64,000 nt of DNA. Origin: VRUE01 sp963701265 (GTDB taxonomy: Bacteria > Actinomycetota > Thermoleophilia > Solirubrobacterales > 70-9). Numbering within the stretch: position 1 is the stretch's first letter; the number at the start of each line of letters is the position of its first letter. Below the pieces are notes generated by a model. It had not been told where the DNA came from. It made no database searches and saw nothing but the letters and a program-made list of their open reading frames with translations. This document shows, piece by piece, positions 49,712 to 58,620 of the stretch. The stretch lies in assembly GCA_963701265.1 (NCBI GenBank), contig OY969581.1, positions 2,480,001-2,544,000 on the forward strand, written 5' to 3'. The translations under genes were made by a program, and so were the position numbers.

Positions 49712-52700
49712 GTCCCTTGCTCCCCCCGCGCCCCTTCTTCCCCCTCTTCGCGCAGTCGTTGCCGACCACGGGGCGGAATTCACGGCTCTTGCCGTTCTGG
49801 GCACCCATCACGACAGTGGCGCGCTGGGTGCCGGCGCAGAGGTTGCGGCTGTTGACGATCAGGGCCTTCGTGCCACCCTGCAGGCGCAGGGTGAACTTGG
49901 TGACCGGGGCGTCGGGGACGAGTTCGAAGCTGTTGCGGATGCCGCCGTTCTTGGAGTCGTTGCGGCCCGCCAGCTCGACTTCGATCGGGGTCGCGTCGGG
50001 GCCCTTGAGCGCGATGACGAGGTCGGGCAGGGTGCTCGAGGAACTGCGCAGGTAGACCGGGCCGCTGAGGGGCTGGTCGAGCAGCGGGGTGACCGCAGTC
50101 GCCCTGCCGTAGATCGAGCGGGCGGGGCAGGCGTGGGCGGCGAACTGCACGCGGGTGCAGATCGTGCGGATGTGCTCCTGGGCGAGGAAGGCCGAGTGGG
50201 GGAAGGTGACCACGGTCGAGGCGATGTTGGCTTCACCGGGCTTGGCGGTGAGGGTGGCGACCATGCCCTGGTAGCCGCCGCGGGCGGTCGGGCCGTGCAG
50301 GCGGAGCTTGAGGCTGGGCTTGAAGGGCAGGCGGGAGCACTCGCCTACTTGGAAGCGGTTGCCCAATTGGGCAACCTGGCCAAGCGTCGAGATCGCCTGG
50401 CCGGAGATGTTCATCGCGTCGCAGTTGGTCGGATTGAGGATGAAGCTCGGCCGATTCATCAGAACAGTCACCGACCTCACATCAAGCGGAATCCCCTGCA
50501 GGATGCTCGGCAGCGGGTCCGACTTGGCGGTGACCTGGGCGGTCCGTGGGTCGAGGTGAAGCGCGGTCCTGACCACCACCGTGCCGAGATCGAAGGGACC
50601 GGCGACGGCCGGGGTGAGGATCGCCAGGCTGAGCGGGGCGCCCTTGTAAGGGCCGGCGAGGTAGGCCTTGCCGGTGGCGTAGTAGGGGCTGGGGCCCGCG
50701 CCGGCGCCGGCGATCACGCTGCCGACCTCTGAGGCCGCCGGGCAGGACGGCGAGGCCTGCTCGTCCCTGCCGCTCCTGGCGGCGGCCGCGGCGATCGCCG
50801 CCTCGGGACAGGGCAGCACGCCGGCCAGCTTGGCGACCAGGCCCGGCGGCGGGGTGGCGGTCACCTGGGAGAGCTGCTGGGAGCCGTCTTCGCGGCGCAG
50901 CTTCAAGACGAAGGGGCTGTAGGTGGCGGCGAGCGGCGAGGTGGTGCCCGCTTCGAAGCTCGGTGAGTTGGGCAGGGCCGCCTCGCTGGCCGAGCACGCC
51001 GATCCGTTCGGGCCCTTGTTGATCGAGTAGGTGTCTTTCGGGGTCGCCGGCGGCCCGGAGTCGGGTGCTGACCACGGGGTCAGCGAGGAGGTGGTCGAGT
51101 ATTTGCCGCAGACCTGCGGCGTGCGCAGCGGCGCGGTGGCGCCGGAGCGGAGCTTCAGCTCTACATCTTCGACCGGGGCCTGGGGGTTCTGATCGAAGGT
51201 GGTCGTGAGCTGGCCGGTTGAGGGGTCGGCATCGACCTTTCCCGCCAGCTTGATCACCAGCCCGTCATCGGGCGATTCGACCACCAGGTAGAGCGCCAGC
51301 AGCGAGCCGAAGGGGTTCTCGTGCGGGCTGGCGAGGTAGAGGTTGCCGGGCAGGGGGTGGTCGAGGATCGGGGTCTGGGCCGAGACCGTGCCGAGCTTGG
51401 ATGAGTCGGGGCAGCTGTTCGGGTTGTTGTCGCCGAGGCCGATCTGGGCCGGCGAACAGGCGCCGAGGCCGTTGGCCGAGGAGGGGTTGACCACCAGGCC
51501 CGGGGGCAATGTGACCACGGCCTGCTTCAGCTGCGCGGTGGCGGTGCCTTCAACATCCTGGTTCTGGGGGATGTGCAGGTCGACTTCGAGGCCGCTGGGC
51601 GAGTCGGCCGCGTTGGTGGTCGGCCGTGCTTTCAGCTCCGGTTCGAAGCTGAGTTTCTCGCAACCGGTTATCGCTGGCGCCGAGTACTCGGCCCTGGTGT
51701 AGCTGCCGGGGTCTTCCCAGCTGTCGGCGTAGATTTCGGTCCTGGTCGAGGCCGGGTCCCCGCAGCGGGTCGGCAGCGAGAGGAAGGGGATTTCCAGCGA
51801 GCCCGGTTCGTTTGCTTTGCGGCAGCCTTTGAAGCTGGCGGGTTTCGGCAGGAATTTGGTCCCGAAGCTGCAGAGCGTCGCCTTGACGCCGAACAGTTCG
51901 GGCCCCTTCGGCGCAGGTGTGGCGACGAGGCTGACCGCGTAGCCGTCCGTTGGCCGCAACTCCGCGGTCAGGGTGAAGACCAGGTGCACGGCGGGGACGG
52001 CGAAGCCGAACTGGGCCGGGGTGCCGCGTTCTGGCTCAAGCAGGTAGAGCGGCAGGTCTTTGAAGACGTTCTGGTCGGTTTCCAGAGTAATGCCGCCGGC
52101 GACGCTGCCCGCCGGGCAAGCTTCTTTCAACACGAGGTCGACCCTCGCGCAGCTTTCGGGCAGGGCCTGGGGGTTGCCGGCGAAGCCCGGAGGAGTGTCA
52201 GTGCGAATGTTCTTGACCAGACCGTTGGAGGCGCGAAAGGTCCCGTTGGCAAGCGGATCGGACCTCGCGTGTTCGTTGAACGTCAGCTGCGCTCCCGCCG
52301 AGAAGGGGTGCCCACCCGCCTGGGTGAAGTCAGCGCCGAGCTCATCGAGCACTTCGGTTTTGAAAGCCTGGAAGCCGAAGGGCACCGCCGGGCCGACGGT
52401 AACGCTGTCCTCGTCGCTTGCCGGAGAAGCCGCCCCGCCGCCCGAGGCCGTCGCTTTGGCCACCAGCGTGTCGGGTGCGTTGGGATCGATCTGGGCAACG
52501 ACTTCGACCGGCGGGTAGGCACTGCCAGGTGCCAGCGAGTCAGACCGGTTGCAGGTGACCCCCGCGTGCACGGGCGGTGCTGGTGCCAGCTTGATGCAGC
52601 TCCAGCCTTCGCCTTTGACCGAGTTGACGCGGGTTTCGGCCCCGGCGGGAAGTTCTACTTCTGCCGTGACCTGCCCCGTGGTGCTGGTCGGGAGAGCGAT

Positions 52701-53936
52701 ATCGGGCGCGGATCCCGCAACCGCCGGACTGTAAGGGCCTGGTACCTCCGGAGAGGTACTCAAGACATTGTCCGCAGGAACGAGAATTTCACTGCCTGCG
52801 GCGTCTTTTGCAATCGCTTCGCACTGCATGATGGCGGCAGGGTTGACATCTGTTTCCTGCAGCTCGTATTTGCTGGTGGTCGCCGTGTTTTCGACCGGCC
52901 CGTGCGGCGCGGGAACTCCGTTTCGAAGCCATTGAAAGCTCCACGAAAGCGAATTTCCGGTCCATCCACCCGGCGCAGCGCAGGTGAGCACATCGCCTGC
53001 TTTGTTTTCCGCAGTTCCCGCTATCGCCGGCCCCGTAGAGCCGGATGGCATGGTGGGGACGGGTGCCGGCCCAACCATGAACGGCGACGAAGCACGGGAG
53101 GAACCCACAGGCGGAAAGCTTCCCGAGATGGATACGCCTGCTTCACTGGCGGTGGCGTTGGTCGAAAGGGTGAGGTCGCGGCCGTCGGCCGAGATCACAG
53201 AGGTACCGGGGGGTATGCCCGCGCCAGTGATCGTCGCCCCCTCGCCAAACGGCTGCGGGCCGGCAGTGAAGGAAGTTGGGCCGGAAGCAGTGGCAGGGCC
53301 GGAGAGATGGAGCTCAAAAGGAACAGTAGGGGGCACCGGATTGGGGAATTTGATCGTCGTGCCAGGAGGAATTCCCGGACCGCTGATCGCTTGATCGAAG
53401 CTGAAGGCGCCCGAGGTGACCGTCAAGTCTTTGATCACGCTGGAGCCCGCTTCGAGCGTGCCGGTCCCGGTAGCCGTGGTCACGTCGGTGAGGACATTTG
53501 AGCCCGCTTCAGTCGTCGCGGTCCCGCTGGGAAAGCTCTGGTTGGTTCCCACTACCCGGCACTGGATCGGTTTTCCTTTGTCGGCTTCGGTCAGCGTGTA
53601 GGTGCGTTCAGTTGCGCCGGCGATGTCGCTGCCGTTGCGCAGCCACTGGTAGGTGAAGCTCGGAGCTGGGTTGCCGAACCAGGGGGTACCATCAGCCAAC
53701 GTCCCCAGGCAAGTCAGCTCATCGCCGGGATTGGGGTTGGGGCTGGCGGCGTTCCTCACCGTCGCCAGGTAGACGGCCCGTTCGTCGCTGTGGGTGAGCG
53801 GAGTCGAGCTGGGGGCCGGGTCGCGGGTCAGCTCAACACCCAGTTCGGGCAATGAGGCGGCGGAAGCAGTGGAGGCCAGCCCCAGCGAGAGGATCGCCAG
53901 GCAGAGGGCGCGTGCGACGTTGCGAGGGGCGCTCAC
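49674..53936 (-). CDS. Giant secreted protein with Ig-like and repeated beta domains (paralogue A)
   Basis: 1420 aa. Signal peptide 1-25. Two Ig-like modules with the YQWLRNGSDIAGATERTYTL and FQWLRNGVPAPH signatures bracket GAGIPPGT-type repeats; from ~470 onward it aligns with paralogue B (SSRVYLRSS-type ends: GPVYLRSSSSTLPDL, HSAFLAQEHIRTICTRVQF, CPARSIYGRATAVTPLLDQPL). The tail is KRGKKGRGGSKGHGSRTAKR. GTG start overlaps the upstream gene by 4 nt. Function unknown. Confidence 0.75.
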   Translation of the reverse strand: MSAPRNVARALCLAILSLGLASTASAASLPELGVELTRDPAPSSTPLTHSDERAVYLATVRNAASPNPNPGDELTCLGTLADGTPWFGNPAPSFTYQWLRNGSDIAGATERTYTLTEADKGKPIQCRVVGTNQSFPSGTATTEAGSNVLTDVTTATGTGTLEAGSSVIKDLTVTSGAFSFDQAISGPGIPPGTTIKFPNPVPPTVPFELHLSGPATASGPTSFTAGPQPFGEGATITGAGIPPGTSVISADGRDLTLSTNATASEAGVSISGSFPPVGSSRASSPFMVGPAPVPTMPSGSTGPAIAGTAENKAGDVLTCAAPGGWTGNSLSWSFQWLRNGVPAPHGPVENTATTSKYELQETDVNPAAIMQCEAIAKDAAGSEILVPADNVLSTSPEVPGPYSPAVAGSAPDIALPTSTTGQVTAEVELPAGAETRVNSVKGEGWSCIKLAPAPPVHAGVTCNRSDSLAPGSAYPPVEVVAQIDPNAPDTLVAKATASGGGAASPASDEDSVTVGPAVPFGFQAFKTEVLDELGADFTQAGGHPFSAGAQLTFNEHARSDPLANGTFRASNGLVKNIRTDTPPGFAGNPQALPESCARVDLVLKEACPAGSVAGGITLETDQNVFKDLPLYLLEPERGTPAQFGFAVPAVHLVFTLTAELRPTDGYAVSLVATPAPKGPELFGVKATLCSFGTKFLPKPASFKGCRKANEPGSLEIPFLSLPTRCGDPASTRTEIYADSWEDPGSYTRAEYSAPAITGCEKLSFEPELKARPTTNAADSPSGLEVDLHIPQNQDVEGTATAQLKQAVVTLPPGLVVNPSSANGLGACSPAQIGLGDNNPNSCPDSSKLGTVSAQTPILDHPLPGNLYLASPHENPFGSLLALYLVVESPDDGLVIKLAGKVDADPSTGQLTTTFDQNPQAPVEDVELKLRSGATAPLRTPQVCGKYSTTSSLTPWSAPDSGPPATPKDTYSINKGPNGSACSASEAALPNSPSFEAGTTSPLAATYSPFVLKLRREDGSQQLSQVTATPPPGLVAKLAGVLPCPEAAIAAAAARSGRDEQASPSCPAASEVGSVIAGAGAGPSPYYATGKAYLAGPYKGAPLSLAILTPAVAGPFDLGTVVVRTALHLDPRTAQVTAKSDPLPSILQGIPLDVRSVTVLMNRPSFILNPTNCDAMNISGQAISTLGQVAQLGNRFQVGECSRLPFKPSLKLRLHGPTARGGYQGMVATLTAKPGEANIASTVVTFPHSAFLAQEHIRTICTRVQFAAHACPARSIYGRATAVTPLLDQPLSGPVYLRSSSSTLPDLVIALKGPDATPIEVELAGRNDSKNGGIRNSFELVPDAPVTKFTLRLQGGTKALIVNSRNLCAGTQRATVVMGAQNGKSREFRPVVGNDCAKRGKKGRGGSKGHGSRTAKRHAQG

Positions 53937-56164
53937 TTGCCAGCCCTCCCTTTCTTGTGAGGTGTTCGCTTCTTCTTGTTGTGGCGGGCGACGCACTTGC
54001 CCCGCTTCTTGACCTTGCCCTTCCTGCAGGAGGGTTGTGGCTGGGCGGCGTTGCCGGAGCCGCTGAAGGTGGCGGTCGCGGCAGCCGGCCCGGTAGCAGG
54101 CAACGACCCGGGCCCTTGGCAAGCCCCTTCGCTGAGCGGATCACAGGCCGGCGGGGTGGGTGGATTCGGGAAGCCACCATCCACCCGGGCGACGTAGACG
54201 TCTTCGGCGGTATCGCCGTCGGTAGCGAGCAGGGGCGCTTCGGAAGCGAAGCCGACCTCGCTGCCGTCAGGGGAGACGGTCGGCGCTTCTTCGGTTCCCG
54301 GCAGGGCAAGCAGCTGCCCTTCCTTCCACAGGTAGGGGTTGGCATCGGTGTCACCGTCTTCGGCAGAGAGCGGCTCGCCGGTGCTGAAGGCGATCGTCTC
54401 GCCGTCCTCACTCACCCAACGACCCTCGTCGGGATAGCTGGGCGCATCAGTGAGACGGCCCGCCACGGCATCGGCGGGCGGTGATTCGCTGCCGCCCGGC
54501 CCTGCCTTTGAGATCCGCAGGAGGGTACCCGCGTCTGCGTCGTAGCGGAAGATGTCTCGTTTGCTGTCGGTGTCGTCAGCGGTCAGCTGCGCGCTCGACG
54601 CGAAGACGAGAATGTGGCCGTCGCCGCCGACCTCCTCCCCTCGCTTAGGCACCGTGATGGGACCGACGAAGCTTCGCTCAGTGCCCCACAGGTTGTCTCC
54701 CTTGTCACTTTCGGCCAGAGTGCCGACGAAGGAGAGCTGACCGTCATAGAGATAGAGGTTCGGTTTGCCCGCGACGGGACTTTTCCCCCCAGGGTTCGGA
54801 TCGGTCGTAAGCACACCCTGGGCGACGAAATAGGCATGGGAGCCATCGGTGGAGATCGCCGTGATCGAGCTCAGCACTCCGGCGCCGCTGCCGGGAGTTG
54901 GATCGCCGCTGCCACCAGCGGAGACCTGGGTCAGGCGTTCTGCCGGGGGTCTGCTCTTGTCGTAGAGGTAGAGGTCGCAGCCTGCCGATTGGCCCACGTT
55001 GGCGCTGCATTTGCTTCCGGAGTCGCCATCGCTGCCAGTGAGCGCACGCGTCGTGGTGAAATAGACCCTGCTGCGATCGATGGAGGCACCCTGGAAGAGG
55101 TCATCGCCCGCCGCCGGGCCGCCGGGAATCAACTCGTCGATTTCGGGCCCGGCCGGTGTTTCGGTGCGCTCGAAGATGCGAAGCGGGTTGGCAGTGTCAC
55201 ATACCGGTCCTTCGCCGGTCTCCGAATCGAACGGCTGGGCGGGGCGGGTGGAGAAGTAGACCTGCGAGCCGTCGGCCGCGATCGCCCCCTGATTGAGGTA
55301 GCCCGCAGCGCGGACGCCGCCGATACCACCCCCCGAACGGGTGCCGCAGCGCCCGCCGTAGACGGTGCCGTCCTTGTCTCGTCCCAGCAGCTGCAGCGAC
55401 GGCTCGCCGCTGGCGTCGGGTCGGACGACATAGGAGTTCGCGTCCCCACCGGGCGCGTTTTCTTGAATGCCAATCCCGTGAGGATCTCCGGGCAGGTAAT
55501 AGGTCGAGGCGAAGCGAAGCCTCAACGCGGTGGTCGAGAGGTCGGCGGAGGTGGCCAGCGGTTCGATAGCCGCGTTCAGGAGGTTCAGCTGGGTGTCGCT
55601 GTCGTCGATCGACACCAGCAAAGGTGAGACTGGCGCAAAGCTTCCGTCAAGTCCCCCTCGGAAGAACCTGGTGATTCCGGCGCTTTGCTGAGCGTAGGTA
55701 TTCCCAAAAGAGAGCCAGCTCCCCAGGTCGGGAGAGAAGACGTGGGGCCCGCCATGTTTTGCGGCGCCAGTGGCGATTTCCGCCTCGGCTGGCGGCGAGG
55801 TCGGAGCCGTCTCCCAGCCACCGGGGCCGCGCGTGGCAACGTAGTAGTCACCGAAGGCGAACTGGAGCCCTTCGGTCCCAGCCAGTGCCGCCGTGGAGAT
55901 AAACCTGACTCTTCCTCCACTTGCTGAGAAGTCGGGAGCAATGGCCAGCTGCACGGACTTCTTCGGCGGGCTGACCATCTCCAGCGCCATGCAGTCCGGG
56001 AAGTTAGTTGTGCCCAGAGGCAGCGCCTCGGAGGTTTGGGTTTCGCGAATCGCTTCGTTGGGGCAGGTGGCGGCCCGTGCTGGAGTGCCTAGCCCGGCAC
56101 ACCAAGAGAGAGCGAGAGCCGCTGCCAAGACAGCATATGTCCCGTATTTTTGCTGCGCTTTCAC
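53933..56164 (-). CDS. Secreted TolB-like beta-propeller protein (paralogue A)
   Basis: 743 aa from GTG 56164, which has AAGGAG 5-6 nt upstream (ATG 56227 rejected). Signal peptide 1-32. Blade repeats include DGSQVYFSTRPAQPF, DGSHAYFVAQGVLT, DGHILVFASSAQLTADDTDSK, DGETIAFSTGEPLSAEDGDTD, DGSEVGFASEAPLLATDGDTAEDVY. The C-terminal Cys-basic motif is SCRKGKVKKRGKCVARHNKKK and the tail TPHKKGRAGK. First gene of the propeller/giant operon, possibly fed by read-through from the collagen-like gene. Confidence 0.75.
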   Translation of the reverse strand: MKAQQKYGTYAVLAAALALSWCAGLGTPARAATCPNEAIRETQTSEALPLGTTNFPDCMALEMVSPPKKSVQLAIAPDFSASGGRVRFISTAALAGTEGLQFAFGDYYVATRGPGGWETAPTSPPAEAEIATGAAKHGGPHVFSPDLGSWLSFGNTYAQQSAGITRFFRGGLDGSFAPVSPLLVSIDDSDTQLNLLNAAIEPLATSADLSTTALRLRFASTYYLPGDPHGIGIQENAPGGDANSYVVRPDASGEPSLQLLGRDKDGTVYGGRCGTRSGGGIGGVRAAGYLNQGAIAADGSQVYFSTRPAQPFDSETGEGPVCDTANPLRIFERTETPAGPEIDELIPGGPAAGDDLFQGASIDRSRVYFTTTRALTGSDGDSGSKCSANVGQSAGCDLYLYDKSRPPAERLTQVSAGGSGDPTPGSGAGVLSSITAISTDGSHAYFVAQGVLTTDPNPGGKSPVAGKPNLYLYDGQLSFVGTLAESDKGDNLWGTERSFVGPITVPKRGEEVGGDGHILVFASSAQLTADDTDSKRDIFRYDADAGTLLRISKAGPGGSESPPADAVAGRLTDAPSYPDEGRWVSEDGETIAFSTGEPLSAEDGDTDANPYLWKEGQLLALPGTEEAPTVSPDGSEVGFASEAPLLATDGDTAEDVYVARVDGGFPNPPTPPACDPLSEGACQGPGSLPATGPAAATATFSGSGNAAQPQPSCRKGKVKKRGKCVARHNKKKRTPHKKGRAGK

Positions 56165-56199
56165 ACGTTCTCCTTTTCCACCGCCACCGAAGGCCAAGC

Positions 56200-56234
56200 A
56201 AGTGAGGTGGCCGGCTGATCCGACCACCTCACTT
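56200..56234. terminator. Hairpin between collagen-like gene and secreted operon
   Basis: Arms of 15 nt (56200-56214, 56220-56234) pair with one mismatch around a 5-nt loop. With no T-run it may be an attenuator for read-through into the operon. Confidence 0.5.
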
Positions 56235-56272
56235 CGATATGCGCTACGCCGCTAAACAATTGGTGCTTACGC

Positions 56273-57064
56273 TTAGGGCGCCGGGGCTGCCTTGACTGCA
56301 AACGTCCCCCAGCCGAAGCACGGTGTTACCTGAGCACATTTGAGATAGGCCATGGCTCCCGACTTGGCAGATCCCGCCCCGAAGCTCCCGGCGGGTTTGA
56401 AAAATGACATGAAAGTCACCGCGGAGCTGGTCGGGCCGGCGCCTAGGTATACGCAGAGCTCACCTTCAGCCGCCGTTGGTATACCGTCGACAATTCCGGG
56501 GCATTTTGCTTCTTCTTCTCCTGCGACTTTTACGAAAATCGCCTCAGGCACGGTGGCGAGCGGAAGAGTGAACGAGATTGGAAATGCGACTTCCGATTCA
56601 CCCGGTATCAGCCCACCCCAGGCACCTGTCTCAGTAGCACCAGGAGGCAGAGTCCCACCCGCGGACCAAGGCTCTCCCTGAGCGCCGTCTTTACCGGCAC
56701 ACGCAAAGGTTGCAGAACCACTGCCCACCTTGAATTCGGCTCCGGCGCGTCCTTCGCATTTCGCACCGCCGGCGGCGATCGCAGTGTTGGTGACACTGGT
56801 GCCGGGTGCACCGTCAACGCCGTCAAAGCCGGCAGCGCCGTCCTTGCCGCTAGCGCCGGCGGGGCCCTGCGGACCCGCGGGACCTGCCGGGCCGGTCGCG
56901 CCCTTGGGACCGCGCGGTCCCTTCTTGGCCTTGGCCGATGCGGTGGCCTTGCCACCGTTCGATCCGTTGCTGGCGGCGTAGGCGCCGCCGAACATCGCGA
57001 AGACCAGTGCGATGACTGAGATGACTCCGGGGATCCCGAAGCGAGTGCGAAGTGGCGAGAGCAT
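56273..57064 (-). CDS. Collagen-like secreted protein
   Basis: 263 aa. Signal/anchor helix 1-31 (ending GAYAAS), a short Lys-rich linker, about fourteen Gly-X-Y triplets (GPRGPKGATGPAGPAGPQGP, then GKDGAAGFDGVDG), and a Cys-containing globular C-terminal domain (~95-263). AAAGGA is 9 nt before the ATG. A -35/-10 promoter about 260 nt upstream gives a long leader. Likely envelope or extracellular. Confidence 0.8.
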   Translation of the reverse strand: MLSPLRTRFGIPGVISVIALVFAMFGGAYAASNGSNGGKATASAKAKKGPRGPKGATGPAGPAGPQGPAGASGKDGAAGFDGVDGAPGTSVTNTAIAAGGAKCEGRAGAEFKVGSGSATFACAGKDGAQGEPWSAGGTLPPGATETGAWGGLIPGESEVAFPISFTLPLATVPEAIFVKVAGEEEAKCPGIVDGIPTAAEGELCVYLGAGPTSSAVTFMSFFKPAGSFGAGSAKSGAMAYLKCAQVTPCFGWGTFAVKAAPAP

Positions 57065-57480
57065 CAAACTTGTTCCTTTCGGTTGAACGAATGGGCTCGA
57101 ACGGTCGATCCAGGCGTGGCAAGAAGCGGAGAGCCGTCCTGGCACTCCGGAGCGAACGCGGTAGCCGCTTCGTCGAAGGCGGTGCTCGTGTCCCGTGTCA
57201 CTGCGATACCTCTCCTTGTCCCTCGGGCCCCTTTCCCCAGAGGCCCGTCCCTGTTCCCTGTGGTGCTTCCCTGCCCGTTGGGGGCTACTTCTGAACAACT
57301 GCGTACATGAAGCGTGCGTAATTGAAACACCTGCTGTTGGGAACGTCAAGAAAAAGGTTGTGTTTACAGAGCGGCGGTCGCCCGCTTAGGCGTCGTCAAA
57401 TGGCTCTGCAAAGAGCAAAAGCTTGGGTACCCACGTGTAATCCAGGCTGCCGGCCGGAGCCTGGCGCCTTTCGCTGCGGT
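57065..57480. other. Intergenic region with long leader, no gene supported
   Basis: Between the collagen-like and Fic genes. It holds the promoter at 57321-57349 and a leader of about 250 nt. No riboswitch or protein of recognisable kind is seen. Confidence 0.6.
57321..57349 (-). promoter_or_regulatory. Sigma70-like promoter of the collagen-like gene
   Basis: TTGACG at 57349-57344, a 17-nt spacer, and TTCAAT at 57326-57321 on the minus strand. This is the only promoter here with good -35 and -10 boxes. Transcription would begin near 57314. Confidence 0.65.
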
Positions 57481-58560
57481 TCAGGGAGCTTGCGCCCGCA
57501 GCCCATCGCTCGCCTGGTAGCGAACGCTGCGACCCCGGCCGCGCTGCTCGACCAGCCTGGCGTCGAGCAGGCGGCGGAAGTCGGCGCTGGCCGTTGCGGG
57601 TGATACACCCGCCTCAGCTGCATAGCTGGAACGGTCCGTGCCCCCCATTAGGGCCTGCTCCAAGGCAATCACCAGGCGGTCGGGCCATCCACGGGACTCG
57701 ACCAGCTGTTCGAGGTGGGCCCAGCGGGCGGCCGCATCCTTGACTTGGGAAAGGCGCTGGCGAGCCTGGGCCAGGTGAGCGTCAACGCAGAAGGCGATCC
57801 AGCCGGAGACGTCCCGGTTCGGCTGGTAGGTCGGGCCGTGGGCCTCATTGAGGGCCTCGTAGTAGGCCGTCGTATGAGCAGCGAGGTACTCCTCGATCGA
57901 ACCGAACTCGGGGGACATCAGGCCCTCCCGAGCCAGCACCAGCGACTGGATGATGCGTGAGATGCGGCCATTGCCATCTCGAAAGGGATGCACCGAGACC
58001 ACGTGGAGGTGAGCCATTGCGGCCCGGACCACGACGTGGGTGTCGGGATCGCCTCTGTCCAGCCACTCGATCGCCTCCGCCATCAGTCCCGGCACCTCTG
58101 CTGCGTCCGGAGCTTTGTAGACGAGTCGACCATCGCTTCCGGTCACGCCAACTGCACCGCTGCGCCAGCGGCCTGGATGCTCGGCTCGCTGAAAGGAGCA
58201 GGCGTCGAAATGAAGGTCGAGGATGACCCGGTCGAGCCAGCGGAAGGTCGGATCGAGGGCCATCACGCCAACGTGGTCCATCGCCCGCGCGTAGCAGGCA
58301 ACGGCCATCCGGCTCTCGTCTTCGGGGTCAATCGACTCCTCCCCTCCGACGAGCGCGACGGCCTCCCCAGGCGCCACGCTGAACCCCTCGATCGAGGTTG
58401 ACCCCTCGACGCTGCTGGCGCGAACCTGCCGTCGCAAAGCGCCGATCCATGGCACCTGCCGACCGACCTGTTGGCCTAGTGCGCTGCGGAGCTCATCCAG
58501 CTCCTCCAAGCGAGTGCGAAGTTCGAGTGAGATTTGGGGCGTGGAGAAAAGCACCGTCAT
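57481..58560 (-). CDS. Fic-domain protein with N-terminal inhibitory helix and C-terminal winged helix
   Basis: 359 aa. The catalytic motif HPFRDGNGRISR begins at His191. A class II inhibitory motif STSIEG (residues 54-59, Glu58) lies in the N-terminal helix region, so AMP transfer is expected to be autoinhibited. The C-terminal ~70 residues form a winged helix (SSYAAEAGVSPATASADFRRLLDARLVEQRGRGRSVRY). A 28-bp palindrome 4 nt upstream of the ATG fits autoregulation by this domain. Transfers a nucleotide to a target protein; the target is unknown. Confidence 0.9.
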   Translation of the reverse strand: MTVLFSTPQISLELRTRLEELDELRSALGQQVGRQVPWIGALRRQVRASSVEGSTSIEGFSVAPGEAVALVGGEESIDPEDESRMAVACYARAMDHVGVMALDPTFRWLDRVILDLHFDACSFQRAEHPGRWRSGAVGVTGSDGRLVYKAPDAAEVPGLMAEAIEWLDRGDPDTHVVVRAAMAHLHVVSVHPFRDGNGRISRIIQSLVLAREGLMSPEFGSIEEYLAAHTTAYYEALNEAHGPTYQPNRDVSGWIAFCVDAHLAQARQRLSQVKDAAARWAHLEQLVESRGWPDRLVIALEQALMGGTDRSSYAAEAGVSPATASADFRRLLDARLVEQRGRGRSVRYQASDGLRAQAP

Positions 58561-58563
58561 ATA

Positions 58564-58591
58564 TTAGACGATTAAACGTTTAATCGTCTAA
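58564..58591. promoter_or_regulatory. 28-bp perfect palindrome, probable Fic operator
   Basis: TTAGACGATTAAAC and its exact complement. The TTTAAT -10 box (58576-58571, minus strand) lies inside it, 10 nt before the Fic ATG. A further half-site AAACGTCTAA follows at 58598-58607. Confidence 0.75.
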
Positions 58592-58620
58592 ACGCAGAAA
58601 CGTCTAACGGCTGTTCCGGA

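Noticed and set aside
51573..53501. 642-codon plus-strand reading frame
   Set aside because: Antisense to giant protein paralogue A; composition and lack of motif show it is a shadow.
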